Source of the DNA: Dromiciops gliroides
Taxonomy: Eukaryota > Chordata > Mammalia > Microbiotheria > Microbiotheriidae
DNA: 64,000 nt
Assembly (NCBI RefSeq): GCF_019393635.1
Contig: NC_057862.1
Coordinates: forward strand, 481,744,669-481,808,668
Reading direction: 5' to 3'
Shown here: one piece after another, positions 11,677 to 21,559 of the stretch
Numbering within the stretch: position 1 is the stretch's first letter
Layout: the number at the start of each line of letters is the position of its first letter
Position numbers and translations under genes: made by a program
Notes under the pieces: model-generated
What the model was told of the DNA's origin: nothing
Seen by the model: only the letters and a program-made list of their open reading frames with translations
Database searches by the model: none

Positions 11677-14600
11677 TTAAGCTGCTAGAGTTTGGGGTAT
11701 GCCACATTGTTTTAACTGGTTCCCCAATTCTCTGCATGCCAAAGTGGCAGGGGTTTCTGAATTGTCATTGATCTTTCTAATGCTGTCATAATGTTCTTTA
11801 TGGTAGAAAATGTGGAGTTCTCTAGCATCAGTTTTGTCTGTGCCACTGATTCTCAATAAAGGCTGATTTAATTGATGAACCACAACATTCAGCTGATGCT
11901 GCTTAGCAAATGCTACAATTGTATCATTTCCTCCCCACTTTCCAAATTTCTTTAATTCATCAACATATTCTTCAAAAGGGGAGTCATTTACTCTAAAAGA
12001 CTCAAACTCTTGTCTATGGTTAATCATATAAGAAGCAGCTTCTTGTCTGTGTCTGAGATGATTTCTACAGTGACCTTCTAGCTGGTCTGCTAAAGCCCTA
12101 AAAAGGCAATTTCCGTCTCCTGATACTTTACGAAGACTGAGTCCCAAAGCATTTAACTGATCAGTGGGATTCTTAAATGGGAACTGCCTGTTTCCTCTCA
12201 ACTTTCTTTGCTCTTTAACAGTTGCTATCGTTAGGGTTTTTACCTCTTTAGCGTCTACCTCAGGTCTATCTGAAATCTCTTCACCTATGAATGGTGCAGG
12301 CTTTATATGAGAGCAATGAATCCATGAGTCTTTTTCACCAATTTTAATGGCAGTAGGAGTTGTCAATAATACCTGAAAAGGTCCTTCCCAGGCAGGTTGA
12401 GTTCCACTGGTTCTCTGAAAATTCTTTACATATATTTTATCTCCTGGGTTGAAGTTATGCAATGAAAAGTCTAATGGTCCTGCCTGGACCACAGCTCCTG
12501 CCTCATGGAGTTCACGTAGCCTGGTTTGTAATTCCTGTATATAGGAAGCAACAGAAGTATCACCTCCCACCAGTGATGTATAAACTGGGGAAAAAGTTTT
12601 AGCTTGGATAGGAGGGTGACCAAAAAGCATTTCATAAGGAGATATATGAAGTTCTCCCCTTGGTCTACTTCGTAGATAGAATAATGCCAATGGTAGAACA
12701 TCAGGCCATTTCAAATGGGTTTCAGTACATAATTTGCCAATCATGCTCTTAAGCTCTTTATTCATACGTTCAACTTGGCCTGAACTTTGTGGATGGTAGG
12801 GCGTGTGGAATTTTGGAGTCACTCCCAAGAAAGAGTAGATTTGGGATAAAATCGAATCAGTGAAATGTGTGCCTTTGTCAGAATCAATGCGGGCTGGTGG
12901 GCCAAAACGAGGTACTATCTCTTTAAGGAGAATTTTGGCAACAAAGGCAGCTGTGGCTCGGGGGCTGGGAAAGGCCTCCACCCACCGAGTGAGCTGATCA
13001 ACTATAACAAGGCAAAATTTATAATGTCCTGCTTTTGGCATAGTAATATAATCAATTTGTAAGTGCTCAAAAGGTGTATATGCTAGAGGACGCCCTCCAT
13101 AAGCTTTGGCCTTAAAAGCATACTGATTATAAGACTGACATGTGGAGCAGCCCGAGCAGATTCGAGATGCTGTATTAGTCACACCTGGTGCTATCCAGGT
13201 TCTCTTAATAGAGTCTACAATGCCTTGTGTACCAAAATGGCCTTTTCTGTGAACAGAGAGGCATACCTGGTGGTAGAATTTCCGGGGAAGAAATGGCTTA
13301 CCTTCCGGAGACACCCAGATGCCATTGATCTGTTTCGCCTTAAATTTCTTTTTCCACTTTTCTACTTCAGAATCGTCATAGGTTAGGTTGGAAGGAATAT
13401 CCTCAGAAGGTGAAAGGTTAAATACATGTTCAGGAGCTTCTAATGCAGCAAGCTTGGCTGCAGAATCGGCTCGTGCATTTCCCTTTGAAACAGGATCACT
13501 ATTCCCTGTGTGGGCAGGGCAATGTACAACAGCTAGGAAAGAAGGCAGTTTCAGGGCATCTAAGAGGTCCTTGATAAGGTCCCCATTGGCAATAGCCTTG
13601 CCCGAGGATGTTAGAAAGCCTCGTTGACGCCAAATCATACCAATAAAGTGGCATATGCCAAAGCCATATTTCGAGTCAGTAAAAATAGTGGCACTCTTAC
13701 CTTTGGCTATATTACAGGCCTGTGTAAGAGCCACAAGTTCAGCAGCCTGTGCACTAAAATGGCAAGGCAGAGAAGCTGCCCAGAGGGTGTCATAATCAGA
13801 AACTACAGCAGCTCCAGTAAAACGGGTTCCCTCTCTCATAAATGAGGAACCATCTGTATAGAGGACAAGATCAGGATTTTCTAAAGGTGTATCAAAAAGA
13901 TCATCACGGGGTTTTTCAGCCATATCAACTAAAGAAGCACAGTCATGCAACGGTTCCCCCGAGAATGGTAAATTAGGGAGTAGTGTTGCTGGATTAAGAA
14001 CTGTGCAGCGTTTTAAAGTGATATTCTCATTACCTAACAGGGTTATTTCATACTTAGCCAGCCTTTGATCTGAAAAGGCTTGTGTCCTGTGACGTAGTAA
14101 GAGAGCCTCCACTTCATGAGGGCATTGCACAGTTAGAGGGTTACCTAGGACCAAATCAGAGGCTTTTTCTACCAAAAGCGCTGTGGCCGCCACTGCTCTA
14201 AGGCAAGGTGGCACTCCAGCCGCTACAGGGTCCAGCTGAATTGAATAGTAGGCTATAGGGCGTTGGTTAGGCCCCAGTGACTGAGTCAGAACTCCAGAAG
14301 CCACCCCCCTTTGTTCATGCACAAAGAGAGTGAAAGGCTTACTATAATCTGGCAGTCCTAGGGCAGGTGCTGATAACAAGGCCCGTTTTAATTCTTTTAT
14401 GGCTGAGAGATGCTGGGGATCCAACTGTAAACTGTCTGGAACAGAACTTTTTGTAAGAGCTATGAGGGGTTTAGTAATTTCACCAAAAGAGGGTATCCAT
14501 TGTCTACAGTACCCGGCTGCTCCTAGAATGGCTCTCAACTGCCTCTTAGTAGTGGGGGCAGAGAGTTGTTGAATGGCCTGGACTCTCTTAGAAGAGACAG

Positions 14601-15855
14601 AGCGAGTTCCAGCAGCCAAAATAAATCCTAAATATTCTACCTGGGGCAAACACCATTGTACCTTTGTCTTGGAAACCTTGTGTCCTCTCTTGTGCAGCTC
14701 CAGCAGTAAGTGACGGCTATCTTCCTGACAAATTTCAGCATTAGGAGAGGCCAAAAGTAAGTCATCAACATATTGTACTAGTGTGGAGGCTTTAAAGGTA
14801 ATAGAGGCCAGATCCTGCTGTAAAATTTGGGAAAATAATGTGGGACTGTCTACAAATCCCTGTGGGAGTCTAGTCCAGGTCCACTGTCTATTTTTCCAGG
14901 TAAAAGCAAATAAATATTGGAAGTCCTCATGTACTGGTATGGAGAAAAAGGCAGAGCAAAGGTCTACCACTGTGAAACATGTAGATTCATAGGGAATTGA
15001 GGAAATTATCATAGCCGGATTTGCGACTATAGAATGTCTAGGAATAACATAATTATTAATCGCTCTAAGATCTTGCACAAAGCGATAAACAGGTTTACCA
15101 TCTGGCCCAGGCTTGGGTTTTTTAACTGGCAAAATGGGAGTATTGCATGGAGAGTGATGACATGGAATAATAATACCCTGGCTTTTCAAAGCCTCAATTA
15201 TAGGGGTGATCCCTTCTATTGCTTCCCTAGACAATGGATACTGTGGAATGGAGGGGGGTGGTCCCCCCTTAACTTTAAAGGTAACAGGCATGGCAGACTT
15301 AAGGAGCCCCACCTCATTAGGGGATGAGGCCCATAAAGACTCAGGAATGTCAGAGGGGATTTTGGATACCTCCCCTGCTGTTCCTTGAGCTTCTGTAAGT
15401 AAAATTGGTAATAAATGAACAGTATCCTCTGGCAATTGTAAGGAGACAGCCCCATCTGGAGCACAAGATATGGTTGCTCTAAGCTTGCAAAGGAGATCAC
15501 GACCTAATAAATTTACAGGGGCATCAGGCATGAGTAAAAATGAATGTTCTACTGTTAAGGGCCCCATAGATACCATGCGAGGATTCAATTTTGCCACTCT
15601 CTGGCTCTTTCCTGAGACTCCTACTACATTTAAATATCCTACAGGTCTACACCCAGCATCTGGTTTGCTTACTAACACTGATTTAGAGGCTCCTGTGTCT
15701 AGCAGACAATCATAATAAGTCTCCCCCACTTTTAAGGTGACATGTGGTTCATTACTCTGGGGAGGTGAATGGACTGGCACAAGTGCATTCAAAAAATCCG
15801 GATCTGGGAATATATGGCTTTCATTATCTATGTTCCATTCCTCCCCAAGACACCG
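11677..15855 (-). CDS. pol: ERV pro-pol polyprotein with C-terminal OTU deubiquitinase-like domain
   Basis: Replication polyprotein read from the gag frame by suppression of the UGA at 15856-15858. There is no stop between that codon and the open frame, and no ATG is needed. With residue 1 at the codon 15790-15792: protease Asp-Thr-Gly at 32-34; RT about 165-395 with Leu-Pro-Gln-Gly (309-312) and Tyr-Val-Asp-Asp (341-344); RNase H acidic residues Asp647, Glu685, Asp706, Asp776; integrase zinc site His848/His852/Cys882/Cys885; catalytic Asp914, Asp972 and Glu1008 (35 residues between the last two); GPF motif at 1137-1139. From about 1211 it continues into an OTU domain. All catalytic residues are present and the frame is unbroken over 1371 codons. 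It acts in reverse transcription and integration. Whether the viral protease frees the OTU part is not visible. Confidence 0.96.
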   Translation of the reverse strand, partial: RCLGEEWNIDNESHIFPDPDFLNALVPVHSPPQSNEPHVTLKVGETYYDCLLDTGASKSVLVSKPDAGCRPVGYLNVVGVSGKSQRVAKLNPRMVSMGPLTVEHSFLLMPDAPVNLLGRDLLCKLRATISCAPDGAVSLQLPEDTVHLLPILLTEAQGTAGEVSKIPSDIPESLWASSPNEVGLLKSAMPVTFKVKGGPPPSIPQYPLSREAIEGITPIIEALKSQGIIIPCHHSPCNTPILPVKKPKPGPDGKPVYRFVQDLRAINNYVIPRHSIVANPAMIISSIPYESTCFTVVDLCSAFFSIPVHEDFQYLFAFTWKNRQWTWTRLPQGFVDSPTLFSQILQQDLASITFKASTLVQYVDDLLLASPNAEICQEDSRHLLLELHKRGHKVSKTKVQWCLPQVEYLGFILAAGTRSVSSKRVQAIQQLSAPTTKRQLRAILGAAGYCRQWIPSFGEITKPLIALTKSSVPDSLQLDPQHLSAIKELKRALLSAPALGLPDYSKPFTLFVHEQRGVASGVLTQSLGPNQRPIAYYSIQLDPVAAGVPPCLRAVAATALLVEKASDLVLGNPLTVQCPHEVEALLLRHRTQAFSDQRLAKYEITLLGNENITLKRCTVLNPATLLPNLPFSGEPLHDCASLVDMAEKPRDDLFDTPLENPDLVLYTDGSSFMREGTRFTGAAVVSDYDTLWAASLPCHFSAQAAELVALTQACNIAKGKSATIFTDSKYGFGICHFIGMIWRQRGFLTSSGKAIANGDLIKDLLDALKLPSFLAVVHCPAHTGNSDPVSKGNARADSAAKLAALEAPEHVFNLSPSEDIPSNLTYDDSEVEKWKKKFKAKQINGIWVSPEGKPFLPRKFYHQVCLSVHRKGHFGTQGIVDSIKRTWIAPGVTNTASRICSGCSTCQSYNQYAFKAKAYGGRPLAYTPFEHLQIDYITMPKAGHYKFCLVIVDQLTRWVEAFPSPRATAAFVAKILLKEIVPRFGPPARIDSDKGTHFTDSILSQIYSFLGVTPKFHTPYHPQSSGQVERMNKELKSMIGKLCTETHLKWPDVLPLALFYLRSRPRGELHISPYEMLFGHPPIQAKTFSPVYTSLVGGDTSVASYIQELQTRLRELHEAGAVVQAGPLDFSLHNFNPGDKIYVKNFQRTSGTQPAWEGPFQVLLTTPTAIKIGEKDSWIHCSHIKPAPFIGEEISDRPEVDAKEVKTLTIATVKEQRKLRGNRQFPFKNPTDQLNALGLSLRKVSGDGNCLFRALADQLEGHCRNHLRHRQEAASYMINHRQEFESFRVNDSPFEEYVDELKKFGKWGGNDTIVAFAKQHQLNVVVHQLNQPLLRISGTDKTDARELHIFYHKEHYDSIRKINDNSETPATLACRELGNQLKQCGIPQTLAA
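11749..12162 (-). other. OTUD3-like OTU cysteine-protease domain fused to Pol
   Basis: The last ~160 residues of Pol form an OTU fold segment. It has the Asp-Gly-Asn-Cys motif (Asp1226, catalytic Cys1229; TGC codon at 12106-12108), followed by 'LFRAL' and 'DQLEGH'. A 'GND..VAFA..HQLNV' block comes next, and the Glu-His-Tyr-Asp-Ser motif carries the catalytic His1334. Block order and wording match the host deubiquitinase OTUD3 more closely than other OTU proteins I know, judged by recall. Host OTUD3 cleaves ubiquitin chains and has been linked to PTEN stability and MAVS signalling. The segment is intronless and starts soon after the integrase C-terminal domain, suggesting capture from a processed transcript. 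OTUD3's C-terminal UBA-type part is absent. Enzyme activity is inferred from the intact triad only. Confidence 0.93.
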
Positions 15856-15858
15856 TCA
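15853..15858 (-). promoter_or_regulatory. Probable UGA readthrough site between gag and pol
   Basis: The gag frame ends TGA followed by CGG, and the next 21 codons lead without a stop into the protease. Gammaretroviruses express Pol by suppressing an in-frame stop, usually UAG. UGA-CGG is a known leaky termination context in other viruses and cellular genes. A downstream RNA structure was not evaluated. Confidence 0.75.
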
Positions 15859-17292
15859 TTCCTGTGTCCTCTTCTGAGGGGGACCTTGGTTACCATTATT
15901 CTGGTACTGCCTTTCTGTATTCCTCCGAAAAGATCTATTTCTATTTTGATTTCGCCTGTAATTAGAATTAGAATTTCTTCTCCAAGTCCTACATTCTCTC
16001 AATTCATGCCCCTCCTTACGACAGTAACAACACACCTTAGTGTCCTTGCTCCGGTGTTCACATGGCTGACTAGGAATCGCTGGTGCCAGAATGCTCTGTT
16101 TAGGGTGATCTGGATCTTCCTCACGTGAGTCAAAGACATAATTTGCAAGTTCCTTAATTCTATCTACTGTGAGATTTCTCCAGTCTGGACATTGTTTCAG
16201 AAAGTATCTGCGTATTTCTGGCAGTGAATTATAAACAAATGTGTTGAGAACGATATAGGAATCTCTTAAATCTACTGGATCCAATCTGGTGTACTGTCTA
16301 GCGGCCTCACAAAGTCTATCATAAAATCTGTTTGGTCTTTCATTAGCCTCCTGAGGTAGGCTTAAAAATTTCTGCCAGTTTTCCGGTTTTCTAGAGCAAG
16401 ATTCCATTCCCTTCAGAAGTGTTTCTCTAGCATCTTTTAATCTTTGGAAATCCCTATCATCATTATAATTCCACTCTGGATCCTTTAGAGGCCATTCCAC
16501 ATTGGCCTTACCTTTCGCAACAAGGGCATTTCCTGCTGAGATAATATCTGTAATCTCAGTTGGGGACAGTAAAGTTTCCAAAAGGCAAGTAACATCAGCC
16601 CAACTGGGTTGATATGCATTAAATATAGTCCTTAACTGTGAAATTACAGTGTTTGGATTTTTCTCAAAACTAGGGATGAAAGATTTCCATGCGCTCAAGT
16701 CACTTGGTCTAAAGGGGCTATATTTTCTGACTTGAATTGGCACTCCCTTTTTACTATGTTCTATAGCTTCCTGCAGAGGGAGTAGTTTCTGTTGATCTGA
16801 TTCTAAACTTGGATCATCTCTAGTAGAAACAGCCATTTTGAGGTCTCTCTCCATATGTGAGAATTTCATTTCGAGGTCTCTCTCCATATGTGAGAATTTC
16901 ATTTTGAGGTCTCTCTCCATATGTGAGTATTTCATTTTGAGGACTCTCTCCATATGTGAGAATTTCCCCCATATCATAACAATGATAATAACAAAAACAA
17001 AACAAGACAAAAAAAACCCAAAAAAAATAAAATCCTTAGTCGTATGAACTATGGATGTGGTATTAAAAGGTATTTCAATTGCAGGCATAAAATTTCTACT
17101 TATATTAAACGTATTTTCCCAAAGATTCTCACTTATACTATTATACAAAAAACTTTTTGCTGCCTGAATGAGGAAAAAACCAATAATGTTTTGAAGGACC
17201 ATTGAGTAAACTATTCCTCTAAGTCGGGACGTTATGCTGTCCCAATACATTCCGATGAGAAAAATCAAAGGGATAGTAGAATATTCGAGCAT
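15856..17292 (-). CDS. gag: ERV Gag with transmembrane N-terminus and 11-residue repeats
   Basis: 478-residue structural polyprotein with a true ATG at 17290-17292 and A at -3. Residues 1-50 and 87-108 are hydrophobic. Between them are two N-glycosylation sequons (Asn63-Ile-Ser, Asn77-Thr-Thr), compatible with a lumenal loop. Residues about 110-153 hold four 11-residue repeats built on 'FSHMERDLKMK', probably a coiled coil. From about 190 a capsid-like region begins (Pro-Phe-Arg-Pro, then helices with 'WADVTCLLETLLSP'), as in gammaretroviral Gag p30. A nucleocapsid zinc knuckle CX2CX4HX4C lies at Cys421/Cys424/His429/Cys434, followed by an Arg/Asn-rich tail. No N-terminal Met-Gly myristoylation signal and no recognisable matrix domain are present. 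The frame ends in UGA, in the same frame as pol. Confidence 0.94.
   Translation of the reverse strand: MLEYSTIPLIFLIGMYWDSITSRLRGIVYSMVLQNIIGFFLIQAAKSFLYNSISENLWENTFNISRNFMPAIEIPFNTTSIVHTTKDFIFFGFFLSCFVFVIIIVMIWGKFSHMERVLKMKYSHMERDLKMKFSHMERDLEMKFSHMERDLKMAVSTRDDPSLESDQQKLLPLQEAIEHSKKGVPIQVRKYSPFRPSDLSAWKSFIPSFEKNPNTVISQLRTIFNAYQPSWADVTCLLETLLSPTEITDIISAGNALVAKGKANVEWPLKDPEWNYNDDRDFQRLKDARETLLKGMESCSRKPENWQKFLSLPQEANERPNRFYDRLCEAARQYTRLDPVDLRDSYIVLNTFVYNSLPEIRRYFLKQCPDWRNLTVDRIKELANYVFDSREEDPDHPKQSILAPAIPSQPCEHRSKDTKVCCYCRKEGHELRECRTWRRNSNSNYRRNQNRNRSFRRNTERQYQNNGNQGPPQKRTQE
16842..16971 (-). repeat. 33-bp tandem repeats inside gag
   Basis: Four head-to-tail 33-bp units, each coding for 11 residues of the Phe/Tyr-Ser-His-Met-Glu-Arg type. 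Units differ by only a few bases, so they expanded recently. An 11-residue period fits a hendecad coiled coil. Confidence 0.9.
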
Positions 17293-17469
17293 CTTGCCCT
17301 TTAAACTGGGCTGGCTTTTCTGTTTAAAGCAAGACTTTTAGAGGCTTAAAGTCTTTAAGGGAGATTAGACAAAGGGAAAGTCCGTGGCGGGGGGGGGGGG
17401 GGGTATTCGGAAAATCCACCGAATTAGCCGGCTTATGGCCAAACTAGGGAGGGTGGGAGGGTCCTTAAG
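17293..17469 (-). other. ERV 5' leader
   Basis: About 180 bp between the primer site and the gag ATG. It contains a long G run on the plus strand (C run in the viral RNA sense) at about 17389-17403 and presumably part of the packaging region. No stem or dimerisation loop was proven. Confidence 0.6.
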
Positions 17470-17487
17470 GTCCCTTCGGGGTCGCCA
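17470..17487 (-). promoter_or_regulatory. Primer-binding site, tRNA-Arg type
   Basis: Three bases inside the 5' LTR, the minus strand reads TGGCGACCCCGAAGGGAC. This matches 17 of 18 bases of the 3' end of tRNA-Arg(TCG) as I recall it, one mismatch at position 9. The primer assignment is from memory of tRNA sequences. Confidence 0.8.
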
Positions 17488-17490
17488 AAC

Positions 17491-17950
17491 TGTGAAATTT
17501 AAAATTGGATATTAGATCATAAATCTCCCCTACTTAACTTTTCCCTTAATTTATCTCCCAGACTAGTAAATGGAAGAAGCTTCTGGTTTTCTAGATAGAG
17601 CCTTTATTGTAAATAAGGTGTTGTTGATTAGAAGGATAGGAAAGTAGAAATACAGTAGAAATCGTCTTAAATCTAGGCTTAGTCTATATTTCTTATAAAA
17701 ACTCACCAAACCAAAAAAGGCCACCTTTGGAGTGAGGGAGACCGTCTGTGCTGCGCCGCCAGGAGTCCCGCCAAGCAGGCAAAAAGGCCTACTCTGCTTC
17801 TCTCCACCCCGGAAGTCAAAAAACCCGGCAGGCAGTCTGACATGCGCAGCAGGCGGACTGTTCATCTCCTCCCCAAAAGGGTGGTCCTTGAAAAACTGGC
17901 GTCTTTCAGTTATCCTAACCGACTGTTAAAAACTTTCATATTTTACCACA
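17491..17950 (-). repeat. 5' LTR of the ERV (460 bp)
   Basis: Same termini, TATA-like box (about 17692-17701) and AATAAA (complement of 17603-17608) as the other LTR. It has a single copy of the 39-bp U3 unit (17823-17861). The length difference from the 3' LTR (499 minus 460) is exactly this unit. It is followed by the target duplication GAAC at 17951-17954. Confidence 0.96.
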
Positions 17951-18255
17951 GAACTATTTTGCCCAACTGTATGCCATTAAATTTGACAATCTAAATGAAA
18001 TGGATAAATATTTACAAAAATACAAACAGTCCAGTTTACCTAAAGAGGAAATAAAATACTTAAATAAGCCCATATTAGAAAAAAGAAATTGAACAAGCCA
18101 TTAATCAACTCCCTAAGAAAAAATCCCCACGGCCAGATGGGTTTACAGTTGAATTCTACCAAACATTTAAAGAACAATTAATTCCAATATTATACAAATT
18201 ATTTGGAAAAATAGGTAAAGAAAGAGTTATACCAAATTCCTTTTATGACACAAAT

Positions 18256-18768
18256 ATGGTGGTGATACCAAAACCAGGCAGAGCAAAAACAGAGAAAGAA
18301 AATTATATACCAGTTTCCCTAATGAGTATTGATGCTAAAATCTTAAATAAGATATTAGCAAGGAGATTACAGCAAGGGATCAACAGGATAATACACTCTG
18401 ACCAGGTAGGATTTATACCAAGAATTCAGGGCTGTTTCAACATTAGGAAAAATATCAACATAATCAACCCCATCAATAAGAAAACCAAGCAAAATTATAT
18501 GATTATCTCAATAGATGCAGAGAAAGCTTTTGACAAAACACAGCACCCATTCCTAATTAAAACACTAGGGAGCTTAGGAATAGGTGGAGCTTTCCTTAAA
18601 ATACGAAGCAGTATCTACCTAAAACCACCAGCAAGCATTATATGTAATGGAAATAAGTTAGAGTCCTTCCCAATAAGATCAAGGGTGAAACAGGGATATC
18701 CATTATCACCTCTATTATTGAATACTGTACTAGAAATATTAGCTTTAGCAATCGGAGAAGAAAAATGA
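18256..18768 (+). pseudogene. L1 ORF2 reverse-transcriptase fragment
   Basis: 170 codons from the fingers/palm of the L1 reverse transcriptase. Visible elements are 'IPKPGR', 'RPVSL'-like '[20 protein letters not shown]', 'DQVGFIP' and 'SIDAEKAFD', then '[12 protein letters not shown]'. The catalytic FADD is in the same element downstream, after a stop at the 3' end of this open stretch. It belongs to the broken L1 that hosts the provirus. Confidence 0.88.
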
Positions 18769-19875
18769 ATTAAAGGATTTAGAATAGGTAAGGGGGAAAC
18801 AAAACTATCACTCTTTGCAGATGATATGATGCTATACTTAGAGAATCCAAGAGAATCAACTCAAAAATTACGTGAAACAATTAACAACTTTATCAAAGTA
18901 GCAGGATATAAAATAACTCCACATAAATCATCAGCATTTCTATACATAACCAATAAAGTCCAGCAGTAAGAGAAAGAAAGAGAAATTCCACTTAAAGTAA
19001 TGGTAGATAATATAAAATACTTGGGAGTCTACTTGCCAAGACAAACCCAGGAACTCTATGAACAAAATTACAAACCACTTTTCACACAAATCAAATCAGA
19101 TCTAAATAATTGGAAACATATCAATTGCTCATGGATAGGCTGAGCTAATATAATAAAAATGACAATCCTACCTAAATTAATTTACTTATTCAGTGCCATA
19201 ACAATCAGTCTACCTAAAAATTATTTTATAGAGCTAGAAAAAATAATAACAAAATTCATCTAGAAAAAGAAAAAGTCATGAATATCAAGGGAAATAATGA
19301 AAAAAAATGCACAGGTAGGTGGGTTAGCTGTACCAAATCTGAAGCTCTACTATAAAGCAGCAGTCATTAAAACCATCTCATATTGGCTAAAAAATAGAGG
19401 GGAGGATCAATGGAATAGACTAGACACAGGAGAGACAGTAGTAAATGACATTAGTAATGTACTGTTGGATAAACCCATACTCCAGCTTCTTGGATAGGAA
19501 TTCTATAATACACAAAAAACTGCTGAGAAAATTGGAAGATAGTATCGCAAAAATTAGGCATAGACCACCATCTGACACCTTATACTAAAATAAGGTCAAA
19601 ATGGGTACATGATTTAAACATAAGGGGTGATACCATAGGTAAATCAGGAAAAGAAGGAATAGTTTACCTTTCAGATCTTTGGAAAGGAGAACAGTTTATG
19701 ACCAAACAAGAGGTAGAGAATATTATGAAATGCAAAATGGATGATTTTGATTACATTAAATTTAAAAGTATTGTATAAACAGAAAGAATGTATCCAAAAT
19801 TATAAGGGATGCAGAAAGCTGGGAAACAATTGTTATGGCCAGTACTTCTGATAAAGTCCTCATTTCTAAAATACA

Positions 19876-20547
19876 TTGGGAATTAATCAACTTTATAAGA
19901 ATCCAAGTCATTCCCCAATTGAGAAATGGTCAAAGGATATGAACAGGCAGTTTTTTGATGAAGAAATCAAAGCTATCTATTGCCATATGAACAAATGCTC
20001 TAAATCACTATTGATTAGAGAGATGCAAATTAAAACAACTCTGAGGTACCACCTGACACCTATCAGATTGGCTAATATGACAAAGAAGGAAAGTAATAAA
20101 TGTTGGAGAAGCTGTGGCAAAATTGGAACACTAATGCATTTTTGGTGGAGCTGTGAACTGATCCAACCATTCTGGAGAGCAATTTGGAACTATGCCAAAA
20201 GGGCTATAAAGCTGGGCATACCCTTTGACTCAGCAATACCACTTTTGTGTCTTTTTCCCAAAGAGATCATAAAAAAGGGAAAAGGACCCACATGTACAAA
20301 AATATTTATAGCTGCTCTTTTTGTGGTGGCAAGGAATTGGAAATTAAGGGGATGCCCATTACTTGGGGAATGGCTGAACAAGTTGTGGTATATGAATGTA
20401 ATGGAATACTATTGTGTTGTAAGAAATGATGAGGAGGAGTTCAGAGAAACCTGGAAGGACTTGCATGAACTGATGCTGAGTGAGATGAGCAGAACCAGGA
20501 GAACATTTTACACACTATCATCAACATTATGCATTGATCAACTGTGA
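19876..20547 (+). pseudogene. L1 ORF2 C-terminal fragment
   Basis: 223 codons covering the ORF2 C-terminus. It includes a Cys-rich motif (Cys-X3-Cys, then His and Cys, around 'CWRSCGKIGTLMHFWWSC'), the 'PFDSAIPLL' block and the 'EYYCVVRNDEEEFRETW' tail, ending near the natural ORF2 stop. The same blocks appear inverted at 41.91-42.38 kb. The upstream ORF2 is broken, so this is a remnant. Confidence 0.88.
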
Positions 20548-20857
20548 TAGACTAGATTCTTCTCATCAATCTAATGTAACAAGAAAGTTCCAAAGGACTC
20601 ATAATGGAAAAGGCTCTCCAAATCCAGAAAAAAAAAAAGGAACTGTAGAATATGGATGCTGATTGGACCATACTATTTCTTTTGTTTTTGGTGCTATTGT
20701 TTTTCTTTTTTTTTGAGGTTTTTCCTTTTTACTCTGATTCTTCTTGTATAACATGACTAATGCAGAAATATGTTTAATGTTATTATATATATACATACAC
20801 ACACACAAACACATATATATGTATATATATGTATATATGTATATATGTATATATTAA

Positions 20858-21221
20858 TGATTAGAATGACACCACCTACTGGACACTTACTGTAGGAAAG
20901 CTCCACCTTTAGGAGAAGGCCTCTGAGGGCAAGGCCATGCAGCTTTTCTTTGGCTTCAGAAAGTGATGTTTGCTTGTGGGAGGAAAAGGGAGCAAGGCTG
21001 CTTCTCTTGCTCTCTTTCTTCAGGACTTAGGTGGAGAAGGGAGCTAGAAATGTGCTCTTTCCCTTTAATGGATAGATGAATCTAAGCCTTTCTCTTCCTT
21101 TTCACCAAATTCTTATCCTCCTTAATAAATGCTTAAAAGTCTTACTCTTGGCAAAGATTATAATTTACTGGCGACCACTCAGTTATTTTAGACAGACTAA
21201 CTAGAATTTGAGCCCCTTACA
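20858..21221 (+). mobile_element. Possible small LTR inserted in the L1 3' UTR
   Basis: About 364 bp of non-L1 sequence splits the L1 3' UTR, which continues with 'cagattacctgctatctaat' just after it. It has an AATAAA near 21123 and, near 21170, 'tggcgaccac', which resembles the start of a tRNA-Arg primer site. It may therefore be a short LTR plus a truncated leader. Exact ends and target duplication are uncertain in the surrounding TA-rich sequence. Confidence 0.45.
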
Positions 21222-21400
21222 ATATATAATATCAGATTACCTGCTATCTAATGGAGGGAGGTAGAAAAATTTGAAATTTGAAATCTTATGTAAACAAATG
21301 TTGAAAACTAATATATGTATGTGTGTATATATATGTATATATATATATATATATATAAACAAACAAATAAATAAATAAATAAAATTTTAAAAACTTTTCT
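21222..21400 (+). mobile_element. L1 3' terminus
   Basis: Contains 'cagattacctgctatctaat', 'aaatcttatgtaaacaaatg' and 'ttgaaaactaa', then TA repeats and an (AAAT)n tail, as in the L1 3' ends elsewhere in the window. It closes the L1 that begins at 6825. Confidence 0.65.
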
Positions 21401-21559
21401 GCTTTTACCTTTCATTTAATTATTATATTCTATTAAATATCATTTTAATCTCTATTTGAGAGCATGTCATTTTGTAGGAGTTAATTGAAACCAAACTTCC
21501 TTAACTAAACAGGACCATATATACAGGTCATGAAGCTGCAGTTAGAAACAAACATGGAA

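Larger units (their letters stand above)
9630..17950 (-). mobile_element. Env-less endogenous retrovirus with gag-pro-pol-OTU
   Basis: Complete provirus on the minus strand: 5' LTR 17491-17950, primer site 17470-17487, gag 15856-17292, pro-pol with a C-terminal OTU domain 11677-15855, a 1.5-kb region without env, polypurine tract 10129-10140, and 3' LTR 9630-10128. Both long frames are open. By eye the LTRs differ only in a 39-bp tandem unit, which implies recent integration. Class I affinity is inferred from the 4-bp duplication, same-frame gag stop, CX2CX4HX4C zinc knuckle and Pol domain order. Related LTRs occur in this window at 26.1, 51.9 and 53.0 kb. Confidence 0.97.
17951..20857 (+). 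mobile_element. L1 retrotransposon, continued (RT to 3' UTR)
   Basis: The interrupted L1 resumes here. The RT domain is readable at about 18050-18950, with Phe-Ala-Asp-Asp-Met-Met near 18818 as catalytic motif. The C-terminal Cys/His segment (CX3CX7HX4C type, near 20105-20150) and the ORF2 end follow, to about 20547. Several in-frame stops (near 18765, 18966, 19141) show it is inactive. The 3' UTR runs from about 20550 into a TA-rich microsatellite. Confidence 0.9.

Noticed and set aside
13388..13845. Plus-strand frames within pol
   Set aside because: Shadows of the minus-strand pol frame.
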